Below are positions 25,874 to 32,738 of a stretch of 37,866 nucleotides of DNA, one piece after another (position 1 is the stretch's first letter; each line of letters opens with the position of its first letter). A model generated the notes under the pieces. It ran no database searches. It had not been told where the DNA came from and was given only the letters and a program-made list of their open reading frames with translations. The DNA comes from Clostridia bacterium (GTDB lineage Bacteria; Bacillota; Clostridia; Christensenellales; Aristaeellaceae), in contig JAFQQU010000297.1 in NCBI GenBank assembly GCA_017410445.1, positions 1-37,866 of the forward strand. Direction: 5' to 3'. Position numbers and translations under genes: made by a program.

Positions 25874-25995
25874 ACACCTTCCATGTTCAAACAGTCACTT
25901 TGCGTTCGCACGATAATTGTACATGGGATATTAATTGACCGAATCAATGCAACGTTCGTCGAGAAATAACGGGTGCAGCCGTCTCTTGTATCATA

Positions 25996-26382
25996 ATGGG
26001 CCGGATTAGCCACCGTGCGCAGCGGACGGACAAAGGATTTCAGACCATTGAGTGTGAAAAGAATTTGGCCTCTGTCGATATTGCGGATGGAAGCATCGTT
26101 CTGCTGGAAGATCTGGTGAATCTGATGGCTAACGAGATGTTCGACGGCGGCGACGCGAATCGGATTGTGCCTGCGCTGAATGTTCTTGCGAAGAAATGCA
26201 GACATCTGATCATGGTCACCAACGACATCTTTTCCGATGGGATTGAGTATGCCGAGTCCACGCAGGAGTATATCCGGCAGCTGGCTGAGATCAACAATGC
26301 CGCCGCACAGCTGGCGGACAGCGTGGTCGAGGTGGTCTATTCCATTCCGATTGCCGTGAAAGGAGAATTGCCGTGCGTGTGA
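25996..26382 (+). pseudogene. cobU: cobU 3' fragment (adenosylcobinamide kinase/guanylyltransferase C-terminal part)
   Basis: Open from ATG 25996 but without a ribosome site; CobU coding truly begins at about 26011 (HRAQRTDKGFQTIECEKNL), continuing exactly where the 5' fragment at 20990 broke off (RVERH). Later blocks: ADGSIVLLEDLVNLMANEMF (the conserved nucleotide-site segment), LIMVTNDIFSDGIEYAESTQEYIRQLAEINNAAAQLADSVVEVVYSIPIAVKG (CobU C-terminus). It lacks the P-loop, so it cannot act as kinase or transferase alone. It ends 10 bases inside cobS. Together with the 5' fragment about 173 residues are accounted for, close to the usual CobU length of about 180. Confidence 0.88.
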
Positions 26383-27134
26383 TCCGTTCCTTTGTCATCG
26401 CCTTTTCTACCTATTCGCGCATACCAATGCCGCAGGTGGAATGGTCGGATGAAAACAGAAAGTATAGTATGTGCTTCTTTCCCCTTATCGGTGCAGTGAT
26501 TGGATTGATTCTGTGGGGATGGCTGTGCCTCTGCGACACGCTGAAAGTTGGAATTCTGCTGAAGGGCGCGGTCGGCGCAATCATTCCGCTGCTGGTCACA
26601 GGCGGCATCCATATGGACGGATTTATGGATACGTCTGATGCTATGGCCTCGTGGCAGCCAAAAGAGCGCAGACTGGAAATCCTCAAAGACAGCCATACGG
26701 GCGCGTTTGCCGTGATCGGCTGCGCGGGATATCTGCTGCTGTCTGCGGCGGTGTATGGTGAAATGCCCGTGCAGAGCGCGCCGATGCTGATGGGCGTTTT
26801 CGTGATTTCGAGGGCTTTGAGCGCGCTGGCGCTGGCGTTTTTCAAAAGCGCGCGTCCCGGCGGCATGATGGATGGCTTTGCCCGGACGGCGCACAGGAGA
26901 ATGGTGAGCATAACTGCGGCTGTATATGCTGTTTTCTGCGCTGTACTGTGGGTTATGTGCGGAAGAGGGATTGCTGTTGGATGCCTTGCGGCTACTGCGG
27001 CCTACTTTGCGTATTACCGGCATATGGCGTACAAGAATTTCGGCGGCGTGACGGGCGATCTGGCCGGATGGTTCGTGCAGATCACGGAGCTTGCGCTGGC
27101 GGTGGTCATCGTACTGGGAGGAAAGATACTATGA
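26373..27134 (+). CDS. cobS: Cobalamin synthase CobS (adenosylcobinamide-GDP ribazoletransferase)
   Basis: Integral membrane enzyme joining adenosylcobinamide-GDP with alpha-ribazole (phosphate) to make adenosylcobalamin (phosphate). 253 residues from GTG 26373, with AAAGGAGAA 6 bases upstream. Typical blocks: FVIAFSTYSRIPMP, FFPLIGAVIGLI, LLVTGGIHMDGFMDTSDAMAS, LEILKDSHTGAFAVIG, ARPGGMMDGFAR and GGVTGDLAGW (metal-binding Asp residues in the second and last sets), with about six membrane helices. Intact, although its substrate-making neighbour cobU is broken. ATGA overlap with the next gene. Confidence 0.95.
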   Translation: MRVIRSFVIAFSTYSRIPMPQVEWSDENRKYSMCFFPLIGAVIGLILWGWLCLCDTLKVGILLKGAVGAIIPLLVTGGIHMDGFMDTSDAMASWQPKERRLEILKDSHTGAFAVIGCAGYLLLSAAVYGEMPVQSAPMLMGVFVISRALSALALAFFKSARPGGMMDGFARTAHRRMVSITAAVYAVFCAVLWVMCGRGIAVGCLAATAAYFAYYRHMAYKNFGGVTGDLAGWFVQITELALAVVIVLGGKIL

Positions 27135-27460
27135 AACTGTATGTAGGCGGCGTCTGTCAGGGACAGGAAGAGCTTGCGCGCTCGGAAAATCCGGGCTGCG
27201 AAGTATTTGCAGATTTCCACGAAACGATCCGCACAGCCGTGCTCCGGGACGGACAGGAGCCGCGCGAGTTTGCGCGAAGATTCTGTGAGGAGCATCCGAA
27301 TGCGGTAATCGCAGCGAACGAAGTCGGTGCAGGAGTGGTGCCGATGACGGCAGAGGACAGAAAATTCCGGGAGGCGGTCGGACGGGCGCTTTGCGTGATT
27401 GCGCAGAAGGCGGACAGCGTGACGCGCTGCATGTGCGGAATTGGGGTGCGCATCAAATGA
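27131..27460 (+). CDS. Short CobU-like protein without a P-loop
   Basis: 109 residues, start overlapping the cobS stop (ATGA) after GAGGAAAG. The N-terminus LYVGGVCQGQEELARSE resembles a P-loop region that has lost the GKS signature; the C-terminus AANEVGAGVVPMTAEDRKFREAVGRALCVIAQKADSVTRCMCGIGVRIK strongly resembles the end of CobU (SNEVGxGxVP...FRDxxGR...). Such short paralogues occur in clostridial B12 operons; their activity is not known to me. Because the P-loop is absent, it probably does not bind GTP like CobU. Its intact state next to a ruined cobU is notable. Confidence 0.78.
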   Translation: MKLYVGGVCQGQEELARSENPGCEVFADFHETIRTAVLRDGQEPREFARRFCEEHPNAVIAANEVGAGVVPMTAEDRKFREAVGRALCVIAQKADSVTRCMCGIGVRIK

Positions 27461-28005
27461 AGTGGATTCTGATCCGGCACGGGCAGACGCAGGGCAACAT
27501 CGAACACCGCTATATCGGCTGTCGGACAGATGAGTCACTGTGTTCACAGGGCGTCGAAAGCCTGAAAGAGAAAGAATATCCTGCCGTCCGGCGCGTGTTC
27601 ATTAGCCCGATGAAGCGGTGCCGGGAAACGGCTGAACTGATTTATCCCGGCGTTCAGGTGGAAGTCATCGATGATTTCCGCGAGTGCGATTTCGGTGAAT
27701 TTGAAAATAAGAATTATGCTGATTTGAACGATCGCGCGGACTATCAGGCGTGGATCGATTCAAACGGCGAAATGCCTTTCCCGGGCGGAGAAAGCCGGAC
27801 GGAGTTTGCTGCACGCTGCGTGTATGCATTCGATGAACTGGTGAAGCGGGATTTGAAGGAAGATTGCGCAATCATCGCCCATGGCGGCACGATCATGGCC
27901 GTCATGGAGCAGTATGCTAATCCGAAGGGCAGTTATTACGACTTTCAGGTGAAAAACGGAGAAGGGTATATTCTCTGTTCGGACGGTATATATGAGAGAA
28001 TATGA
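27457..28005 (+). CDS. cobC: Alpha-ribazole phosphatase CobC (histidine phosphatase family)
   Basis: 182 residues, ATGA overlap with the preceding gene. It removes the phosphate from alpha-ribazole-5'-phosphate or cobalamin-5'-phosphate, the last step of nucleotide-loop assembly. The phosphohistidine motif is LIRHGQTQGN (catalytic His8); further blocks are FISPMKRCRETAEL, DDFRECDFGEFENK (acid Glu), PFPGGES and IIAHGGT (second catalytic His). Last gene of the B12 operon, followed by a terminator. Other broad-specificity histidine phosphatases look similar; position decides the name. Confidence 0.9.
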   Translation: MKWILIRHGQTQGNIEHRYIGCRTDESLCSQGVESLKEKEYPAVRRVFISPMKRCRETAELIYPGVQVEVIDDFRECDFGEFENKNYADLNDRADYQAWIDSNGEMPFPGGESRTEFAARCVYAFDELVKRDLKEDCAIIAHGGTIMAVMEQYANPKGSYYDFQVKNGEGYILCSDGIYERI

Positions 28006-28012
28006 TCAGATG

Positions 28013-28047
28013 GCGGTTCTTCGGAGAGAGGAGCCGCTGTTTTTTTG
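28013..28047 (+). terminator. Terminator at the end of the B12 operon
   Basis: GCGGTTC and GAGCCGC form a 7-bp stem (one G-T pair) extended by weak pairs, followed by TGTTTTTTT, 8 bases past the cobC stop. Confidence 0.87.
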
Positions 28048-28052
28048 AAGTG

Positions 28053-28080
28053 ATTTAAATAAGTGTTGACTTAAATAAAT
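28053..28080. promoter_or_regulatory. Upstream operator of the ArsR-type regulator
   Basis: Imperfect palindrome with 12-base half-sites ATTTAAATAAGT and ACTTAAATAAAT around GTTG (two mismatches). It covers the -35 box. Confidence 0.65.
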
Positions 28081-28093
28081 GGAGTGGTATAAT
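28066..28093 (+). promoter_or_regulatory. Promoter of the arsR-like/chromate-transporter operon
   Basis: TTGACT (28066-28071), 16-base spacer, perfect TATAAT (28088-28093), squeezed between two palindromic operators. Confidence 0.85.
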
Positions 28094-28111
28094 TAAGTTG
28101 TTACTTAATTA
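28090..28111. promoter_or_regulatory. Downstream operator of the ArsR-type regulator
   Basis: Perfect palindrome: TAATTAAGT, spacer TGTT, ACTTAATTA. It overlaps the -10 box and start point and shares the core AAGT-N4-ACTT with the upstream operator; their centres are 34 bases apart. Suits repression by the adjacent dimeric regulator. Confidence 0.7.
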
Positions 28112-28124
28112 AAGGAGGCGTCAT

Positions 28125-28451
28125 ATGCAGCTGGATGGAATGCTGAAGGCGCTGGGTGAGCCGATGCGGATGAAGATATATGTGTGTCTCCTGGAACGAA
28201 AGCACTGTGTGCGGTCTCTTTCCAAGAAGCTGGGCATTACGGAATCAGCCATTTCTCAGCATATGAAGGTTATGCGGGAAGCCGGACTGGTATATGCCGA
28301 GAAATACGGCTATCATACGCACTTTCTGCCGTCGCAGGAGGCTGTTGATTTTCTGACGGAACAGTTTCAGGGGATGAGAAAAAAGTCCCTTATGCTGAAC
28401 CGCGAACAGACGGTTTGCCAGTGTGAATTCAGAAAGGAGGAGCAGGAATGA
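28125..28451 (+). CDS. ArsR-family winged-helix repressor
   Basis: 108 residues; AAAGGAGG 7 bases before the ATG. Winged helix: KALGEPMRMKIYVCLLERKHCVRSLSKKLGITESAISQHMKVMREAGLVYAEKYGYHTHFLP. Cys residues in HCVRSL (position of the ArsR metal-binding helix) and VCQC near the C-terminus (about 99-101) could form a metal or oxyanion site; that is a guess. Probably represses its own operon through the two palindromes flanking the promoter, controlling the chromate-type transporters that follow (4-base ATGA overlap). Confidence 0.9.
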   Translation: MQLDGMLKALGEPMRMKIYVCLLERKHCVRSLSKKLGITESAISQHMKVMREAGLVYAEKYGYHTHFLPSQEAVDFLTEQFQGMRKKSLMLNREQTVCQCEFRKEEQE

Positions 28452-29026
28452 ATATATTGCTTGATTTGTTTCTGACGTTTGCTAAAATCGGTCTATTTAC
28501 CTTTGGCGGGGGATACGCCATGATCTCCATGATTGAGAACAACTGCGTCGAACGCAAGAAGTGGATATCGCATGACGAGATGATGAACGTGACCGTCATC
28601 GCCGAATCCACACCCGGCCCGATTGCCATCAACTGCGCGACGTTCACAGGATACAAACAGGCGGGTTTTGTCGGTTCGCTTGCAGCGACGATCGGAATGG
28701 TTTTGCCGTCCTTCCTGATCCTTTACCTGATTTCGATGTTTCTGGATAATTTCCTCGAGCTGACGCTGGTCGCAAATGCGTTCAAGGGAATCAAGATTGC
28801 CGTGGGCATCCTGATTCTGGACGCAGCGTTCACAATGAGCAGGAAGATGCAGAAAAAGCTGCAGCCGAGGGTTACGATGATCTGTGCCTGCATTGTAATG
28901 CTGCTGATTAACATCTTTTCGTGGGATTTTTCTTCGATCAGCCTGATGCTGATCGCTGCGGTCGTCAGCCTGACGATCTTTCTGGTGAAGGGCGCGCCTC
29001 AGCAGAAGGGAGGTTCGGGTAAATGA
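28448..29026 (+). CDS. Chromate transporter (CHR family), half-size subunit 1
   Basis: 192 residues, about five or six membrane helices. One CHR domain: FLTFAKIGLFTFGGGYAMISMIE near the start and TVIAESTPGPIAINCATFTGYKQAGFVGS in the middle. Short CHR proteins work as pairs encoded side by side, exporting chromate or a related oxyanion in studied cases. AGAAAGGAGGAGC lies before the ATG. Downstream of, and overlapping, the ArsR-type gene; overlaps the second subunit by 4 bases (ATGA). Substrate not proven. Confidence 0.92.
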   Translation: MNILLDLFLTFAKIGLFTFGGGYAMISMIENNCVERKKWISHDEMMNVTVIAESTPGPIAINCATFTGYKQAGFVGSLAATIGMVLPSFLILYLISMFLDNFLELTLVANAFKGIKIAVGILILDAAFTMSRKMQKKLQPRVTMICACIVMLLINIFSWDFSSISLMLIAAVVSLTIFLVKGAPQQKGGSGK

Positions 29027-29586
29027 TTCTTCTGGATCTGTTCCTCGGATTTCTGAAGGTGGGCTGCTTTGCGTTCGGTGGCGCATACGGCGCGATTCCG
29101 CTGATCCGGGATGTGGTTATGTCCTACGGCTGGCTGAGCGATGAAATGCTGACGTATATGATCGCGGTGAGCGAAAGCACACCCGGACCGATCATGGTCA
29201 ATCTTGCAACATATGTGGGCAGCAGTCAGGCTGGCTTCTTCGGCGCTTTGCTGGCGACGCTGGCGGTCGTGCTGCCTTCGTTCCTGATCATTCTGCTGGT
29301 AACTGCGCTGCTGAAAACCGCGCTGAAGAATAAGTATGTGCAGGCGATTCTGAGGGGACTGAAGCCCTGCGTCATCGGCATCGTACTGGCGACCGGTATC
29401 TATATGGTGATCGGGAACTGCCTGCGAACTGCCGGCAATGCGCGGATTGATCTGCGCGCCCTCATCATAACGGCCATTCTGGCAGGCTCGATGCTGGGAT
29501 ATAAACATCTGACAAAGAAGAAGCTATCGCCGATTCTGCTGATTGTCATCTCGGCAGTGGCTGGCATGATCGTATACGGAATATAA
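29023..29586 (+). CDS. Chromate transporter (CHR family), half-size subunit 2
   Basis: 187 residues, membrane protein homologous to subunit 1: FLGFLKVGCFAFGGAYGAIPLIRD and IAVSESTPGPIMVNLATYVGSSQAGF. The pair likely forms an antiparallel heterodimer equivalent to a full-length ChrA. Start overlaps subunit 1 (ATGA) with GGGAGGTTCGGG upstream. Ends just before a hairpin shared with the convergent methyltransferase gene. Confidence 0.92.
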   Translation: MILLDLFLGFLKVGCFAFGGAYGAIPLIRDVVMSYGWLSDEMLTYMIAVSESTPGPIMVNLATYVGSSQAGFFGALLATLAVVLPSFLIILLVTALLKTALKNKYVQAILRGLKPCVIGIVLATGIYMVIGNCLRTAGNARIDLRALIITAILAGSMLGYKHLTKKKLSPILLIVISAVAGMIVYGI

Positions 29587-29591
29587 TGAAA

Positions 29592-29626
29592 CACGGAGCG
29601 GCTGCGATGATTACTGCTGCTCCGTG
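29592..29626. terminator. Hairpin between convergent operons
   Basis: CACGGAGC pairs with GCTCCGTG and the stem is extended inward, between the chromate-transporter stop and the convergent methyltransferase stop. T tracts are weak on both sides; probable two-way terminator. Confidence 0.65.
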
Positions 29627-29631
29627 CTGAT

Positions 29632-30504
29632 TTATGAGAGGTTTTTCCGGATGCTGCTGAGTGCGGCGATATGTTCCGGCGTCGTTCCGCAGCATCCGCC
29701 AACAAGGGCAGCGCCGTTTTCCATGCACCGGCGCATGACGTCTGTGAACATGGGAAGATCTACCGGCCGAACACCGGCCACGGCCCGTCCGGTATTGGGC
29801 TTACAGATCAGAGGAACAGAGATGCGCTTTTTCAGACGGTTCACAAGCGGCGGAAGCATATCGTCTGCCGCGATGCAGTTCATGCCGAGCGCAGCGGCTC
29901 CTTCCTGTTCCAGTTCGGCGAAAACTGTTTCGGCATCATGACCCGAGCGGAGCGTACCGTCCGGCTTGAGCGCGAAGGAAATCATGACCGTGGAAACGCC
30001 TTCTTCTCTGGCGGCGTACAGAACGGCTTTTGCCTCCAGCGGATGAAGCAGCGTTTCGGCGGCCAGCAGATCGGCTCCACCTTGACAGAGGGCACGAATC
30101 TGTTTTCTGTATACCGAAGTCATCCGGTCATAGCTGCTCTCGTCTGCGGGGTCAAGGTATGCTCTGAGCGTGGTCAGGTTTCCAGCAATCAGACAGTCCG
30201 GCGCGGCTTTGCGGGTAAGGGCAATCAGCTGCGCGTTGATTGAAGTTATATCAGCGTCAAGACCGTGCCGGCCGAGCGCAAGCTCATTAGCCTGAAAGGT
30301 AGGGGCATAGATGATCTCGCTTCCGGCTTCGGCGTAACTGCGCTGAAGTTCAGTGAGAGCTTCGGGATGCTCAAGAATCCATGCTTCCTGACAGCAGCCC
30401 CGGGGCATACCGGCTCTGATCAGCGAAGTCCCTGTTGCGCCGTCCAGCAGATGGATTCCATAGTGAAAAGATTCTAAAAATGCTTTTTTCTCCAGCAAAT
30501 ACAA
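29632..30504 (-). CDS. Homocysteine S-methyltransferase family protein
   Basis: 290 residues from TTG 30504-30502, placed after AAAGGA; a TTG two codons later or an ATG at 30561 without ribosome site are alternatives. TIM-barrel of the Hcy-methyltransferase domain: LLDGATGTSL at the start, TFQANELAL, GADLLAAETL, and the zinc-thiolate ligands Cys210 (GMNC) and Cys271/Cys272 (GGCCGTTPEH). The domain transfers methyl groups to homocysteine, as in MetH (corrinoid-dependent) or S-methylmethionine enzymes. It lacks the B12-binding domain, so it would need a separate corrinoid protein or another donor. Last gene of the B12-riboswitch operon, which supports a B12-linked methionine role. Confidence 0.88.
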   Translation of the reverse strand: MYLLEKKAFLESFHYGIHLLDGATGTSLIRAGMPRGCCQEAWILEHPEALTELQRSYAEAGSEIIYAPTFQANELALGRHGLDADITSINAQLIALTRKAAPDCLIAGNLTTLRAYLDPADESSYDRMTSVYRKQIRALCQGGADLLAAETLLHPLEAKAVLYAAREEGVSTVMISFALKPDGTLRSGHDAETVFAELEQEGAAALGMNCIAADDMLPPLVNRLKKRISVPLICKPNTGRAVAGVRPVDLPMFTDVMRRCMENGAALVGGCCGTTPEHIAALSSIRKNLS

Positions 30505-30570
30505 GTCATCCTTTCTGGCGTACAGGATTGAACGCTGGGAAGCAAAGCAGGCTATGCGCACTTGGAAGAA

Positions 30571-30864
30571 TTATTCTTTAGTTATCTGCTTTGCTCGCGC
30601 AGCCATTCGCTTTGCAACCTGATCCGGTTCGCGTTCCGATGGCAATCCGGCTGCCTTGATGGCGTCTTTCCGGCAGCGGAAGCGCCCCTTGATTTTGCCG
30701 GATTCGGGGACGTCGGAAATCAACGGCGTATATCCCAGTTCGGAAGCTTTGTCTTTGATATACTTCAGCAAAACCTCGTCTTTTTCGGTCAAAGCCATGC
30801 CTTCATGCCAGAAGTTTCCCTGGCGTTTCAATTCATTTCGGGCGGCTATTTTATGCTTGGCCAC
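30571..30864 (-). CDS. Small protein with a homing-endonuclease-associated repeat-like fold
   Basis: 97 residues from GTG 30864-30862, with GGGAGTG 6 bases upstream, 4 bases past the ABC ATPase stop. The core DEVLLKYIKDKASELGYTPLISDVPESGKIKGRFRCRKDAIKAAGLP has the pattern of the homing-endonuclease-associated repeat, a small helical DNA-binding module usually found beside HNH nucleases. The N-terminus (AKHKIAARNELKRQG) and C-terminus (AKRMAARAKQITKE) are basic. No nuclease motif, no membrane segment. Why it sits in a B12 import operon is unknown; a nucleic-acid-binding role is inferred. Confidence 0.72.
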   Translation of the reverse strand: MAKHKIAARNELKRQGNFWHEGMALTEKDEVLLKYIKDKASELGYTPLISDVPESGKIKGRFRCRKDAIKAAGLPSEREPDQVAKRMAARAKQITKE

Positions 30865-30868
30865 ATGA

Positions 30869-31624
30869 TCACTCCCATTGCCCCAGCATTTCGCGCATCC
30901 AGGAATACACATCCATGTCATAGACTGCCTGCAGATTCTGAGGAGTCAATACATCATTGATGTTGCCCTGCGATACGCATTTTCCGTTATTCATGAGAAC
31001 TGCGTGCGTTCCGTATTTCTTTGCCAGACTCAGATCATGCACAACGGACAGAACTGCGCGTCCGGGTATTTTCAGCCACTCATGAATGAGTGAAAAGATG
31101 TGCTTCTGATACACCAGATCGAGATGATTGGCGGGCTCGTCGAGAATCAGAATTTCGGGGTCCTGCGCGAATACCTGAGCGAGGAAGGTGCGCTGAAGTT
31201 CGCCGCCGGAAAGTGTCAGCACATTGGACTTGCGTAGTTCGGTAAGGCCGGTGAGTGCCAATGCGTTCTCCACGCGTGCTTCTCCGTCGTCATCCTTTCC
31301 AGCCAGGAATCCTCGGGAATGAGCATACCTGCCCAGTCCAACGACTTCTTCCACAGTATATGAATAGCCGACGTTGTTCTTCTGCGCCAGCACGCCGATT
31401 TTCTGAGCAAGATGCGCAGGCTTATAGCGGCGGATGTCCTTATCGGCTAGCGTAATGCTGCCGGTATAGGGTGCTCCTTGCGAAACGGCATGGATGAGCG
31501 TACTTTTACCCGCCCCATTGGGACCGGCCAGCATCAGCCACTGCCCCTCCTGCAAATGAAAGGATAGATGATCGACGATTGTATGATCTCCGTAGCGTAC
31601 GGTTACGTTTTCAGCCTTCAGCAT
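30869..31624 (-). CDS. btuD: ABC transporter ATP-binding protein, BtuD-like
   Basis: 251 residues. ATG 31624-31622 is chosen because GAGGTGATC, a near-perfect anti-SD match, lies 3 bases upstream; a GTG at 31633 overlapping the permease stop is the alternative. Walker A GPNGAGKST, Q-loop near LAQKIGVLAQKN, signature LSGGELQR, Walker B ILILDEPANHLD, switch His in VVHD. Energises the adjacent FecCD-type permease. The B12 substrate is inferred from the upstream cobalamin riboswitch; the protein family alone would also fit iron-siderophores. Confidence 0.9.
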   Translation of the reverse strand: MLKAENVTVRYGDHTIVDHLSFHLQEGQWLMLAGPNGAGKSTLIHAVSQGAPYTGSITLADKDIRRYKPAHLAQKIGVLAQKNNVGYSYTVEEVVGLGRYAHSRGFLAGKDDDGEARVENALALTGLTELRKSNVLTLSGGELQRTFLAQVFAQDPEILILDEPANHLDLVYQKHIFSLIHEWLKIPGRAVLSVVHDLSLAKKYGTHAVLMNNGKCVSQGNINDVLTPQNLQAVYDMDVYSWMREMLGQWE

Positions 31625-31629
31625 CCGGA

Positions 31630-32661
31630 TCACCTCGCCTTTCTTGTACGGTAGAAGATGATGATGAAAGCCACAGCGCCGACCAGCGACGTCACTACGC
31701 CGATGGAAAGTTCGATGGGACTGAGCAGTGTCCGGGCAACCAGATCAGCCAGCAGCAGGAAGATCGCGCCGGAGAACATGGAGGACGCCAGCAGCCGCTT
31801 GTGATTCGGTCCCACGATCATGCGCGTCATGTGCGGCATGACAAGACCCACAAAGCTGATCGTTCCGCTGATGGATACGCAGACTCCGATCATTACGGAT
31901 ACGGTGATGAGGATCACCAGTTTGACCAGCTTCACGTTCACGCCGATATGGCGGGCGTTGTCCTCGCCGACGGCGAAAGCATTCAGTTCCCGCGCATATC
32001 GCAGGATGATGCCGCCGCAGATCAGCAGCGTACCCAGCAGAATCGCGGACTGGGTATAGTTTGTGCCGGACAGTGAGCCCATCGTCCAGAAGGCAATGGA
32101 CCGGGCATGATCATCTGCGAAGGTGATAATCAGGTTCATCGCGCTGGATGTGAACATGGAAAAGATGACGCCGATCAATATGATTGAGTTGGTGGACATG
32201 GACCGGTCCAGCACATAGGCCAGCGACAGAATGAGAAGAAGGGATAAAAACGCGAACAGCATGGCCATGATCATGGTGCCGGCGTATTCAAGCCCGGGAA
32301 TGCTCACGCCGAAGGCCAGCGAAATCACCGCGCCCAGTGATGCGCCGGAGGAAACGCCCAGCGTTGAGCCATCGGCCAGTGGGTTTCTGAGCAGTCCCTG
32401 CATGGCCGCGCCGCACAGAGAAAGCGCAGCGCCGACCAGCGCTACATTAATGACGCGCGGAAGACGGACGTTGAGGATGATATTCTTCGATACTCCGGCG
32501 GGCAGCTCAAGCCCCCAGAGCGTATTCCACATGGCGGTCAGCGTGTTTTTCAGCGGAATATTGACGCTGCCAATACAGATACACAACAGCATCGTCGTGA
32601 GCAGCACCACCACAAAAACCACATAAGTCCGCCACGAAAATCGTTCGGATATAGTCTTCAT
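31630..32661 (-). CDS. btuC: FecCD-type ABC permease, BtuC-like
   Basis: 343 residues, about ten membrane helices. Family blocks: LPRVINVALVGAALSLCGAAMQGLLRNPLADGSTLGVSSGASLGAV and GTISFVGLVMPHMTRMIVGPNHKRLLASSMFSGAIFLLLADLVAR (coupling helix region). AGAGGCG lies before the ATG. Works as a homodimer with the downstream ATPase and the upstream substrate-binding protein to import corrinoids. Specificity inferred from the riboswitch. It is separated from the binding-protein gene by a hairpin that may reduce its expression. Confidence 0.92.
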   Translation of the reverse strand: MKTISERFSWRTYVVFVVVLLTTMLLCICIGSVNIPLKNTLTAMWNTLWGLELPAGVSKNIILNVRLPRVINVALVGAALSLCGAAMQGLLRNPLADGSTLGVSSGASLGAVISLAFGVSIPGLEYAGTMIMAMLFAFLSLLLILSLAYVLDRSMSTNSIILIGVIFSMFTSSAMNLIITFADDHARSIAFWTMGSLSGTNYTQSAILLGTLLICGGIILRYARELNAFAVGEDNARHIGVNVKLVKLVILITVSVMIGVCVSISGTISFVGLVMPHMTRMIVGPNHKRLLASSMFSGAIFLLLADLVARTLLSPIELSIGVVTSLVGAVAFIIIFYRTRKAR

Positions 32662-32688
32662 AACGCCTCTTATATGAAATCGTTCTGT

Positions 32689-32717
32689 AAAAACGGGGAG
32701 CCGCAGACGGGCTCCCC
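32689..32717 (-). terminator. Intercistronic terminator between btuF and btuC
   Basis: On the minus strand GGGGAGCC, loop, GGCTCCCC (perfect 8-bp stem) followed by GTTTTTAC. It is inside the operon, so likely a partial terminator or mRNA stabiliser giving more binding protein than permease. Confidence 0.8.
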
Positions 32718-32738
32718 TTAATGCTGCATGGTGTGCAA

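Larger units (their letters stand above)
20991..26012. mobile_element. ~5.0-kb foreign insertion inside cobU (defence-type cargo)
   Basis: Bounded on the left by the point where CobU coding ends (GAGCGGCA, 20990) and on the right by the point where it resumes (CACCGT, 26011). A shared CA is the only target duplication I can see, so the ends are good to a few bases. Contents: a terminator hairpin at the left end, about 200 bases with no gene (21037-21229), a decayed helicase/PLD-like gene (-), a leader of about 215 bases, an intact STAND NTPase gene (+), and 139 bases (25874-26012) without a recognisable feature. I found no transposase, integrase or clear terminal inverted repeats, so the mechanism of entry is unknown. 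Confidence 0.8.

Noticed and set aside
25874-25995. Possible RNA gene between the STAND gene and the cobU fragment
   Set aside because: No cloverleaf, riboswitch or terminator pattern; only a weak ATTGA/TCAAT symmetry.
20991-26012. Group II intron or IS element as explanation for the cobU insertion
   Set aside because: No reverse transcriptase, transposase or intron domain structures were seen, and the ends show no clear inverted repeats. Left as an insertion of unknown type.
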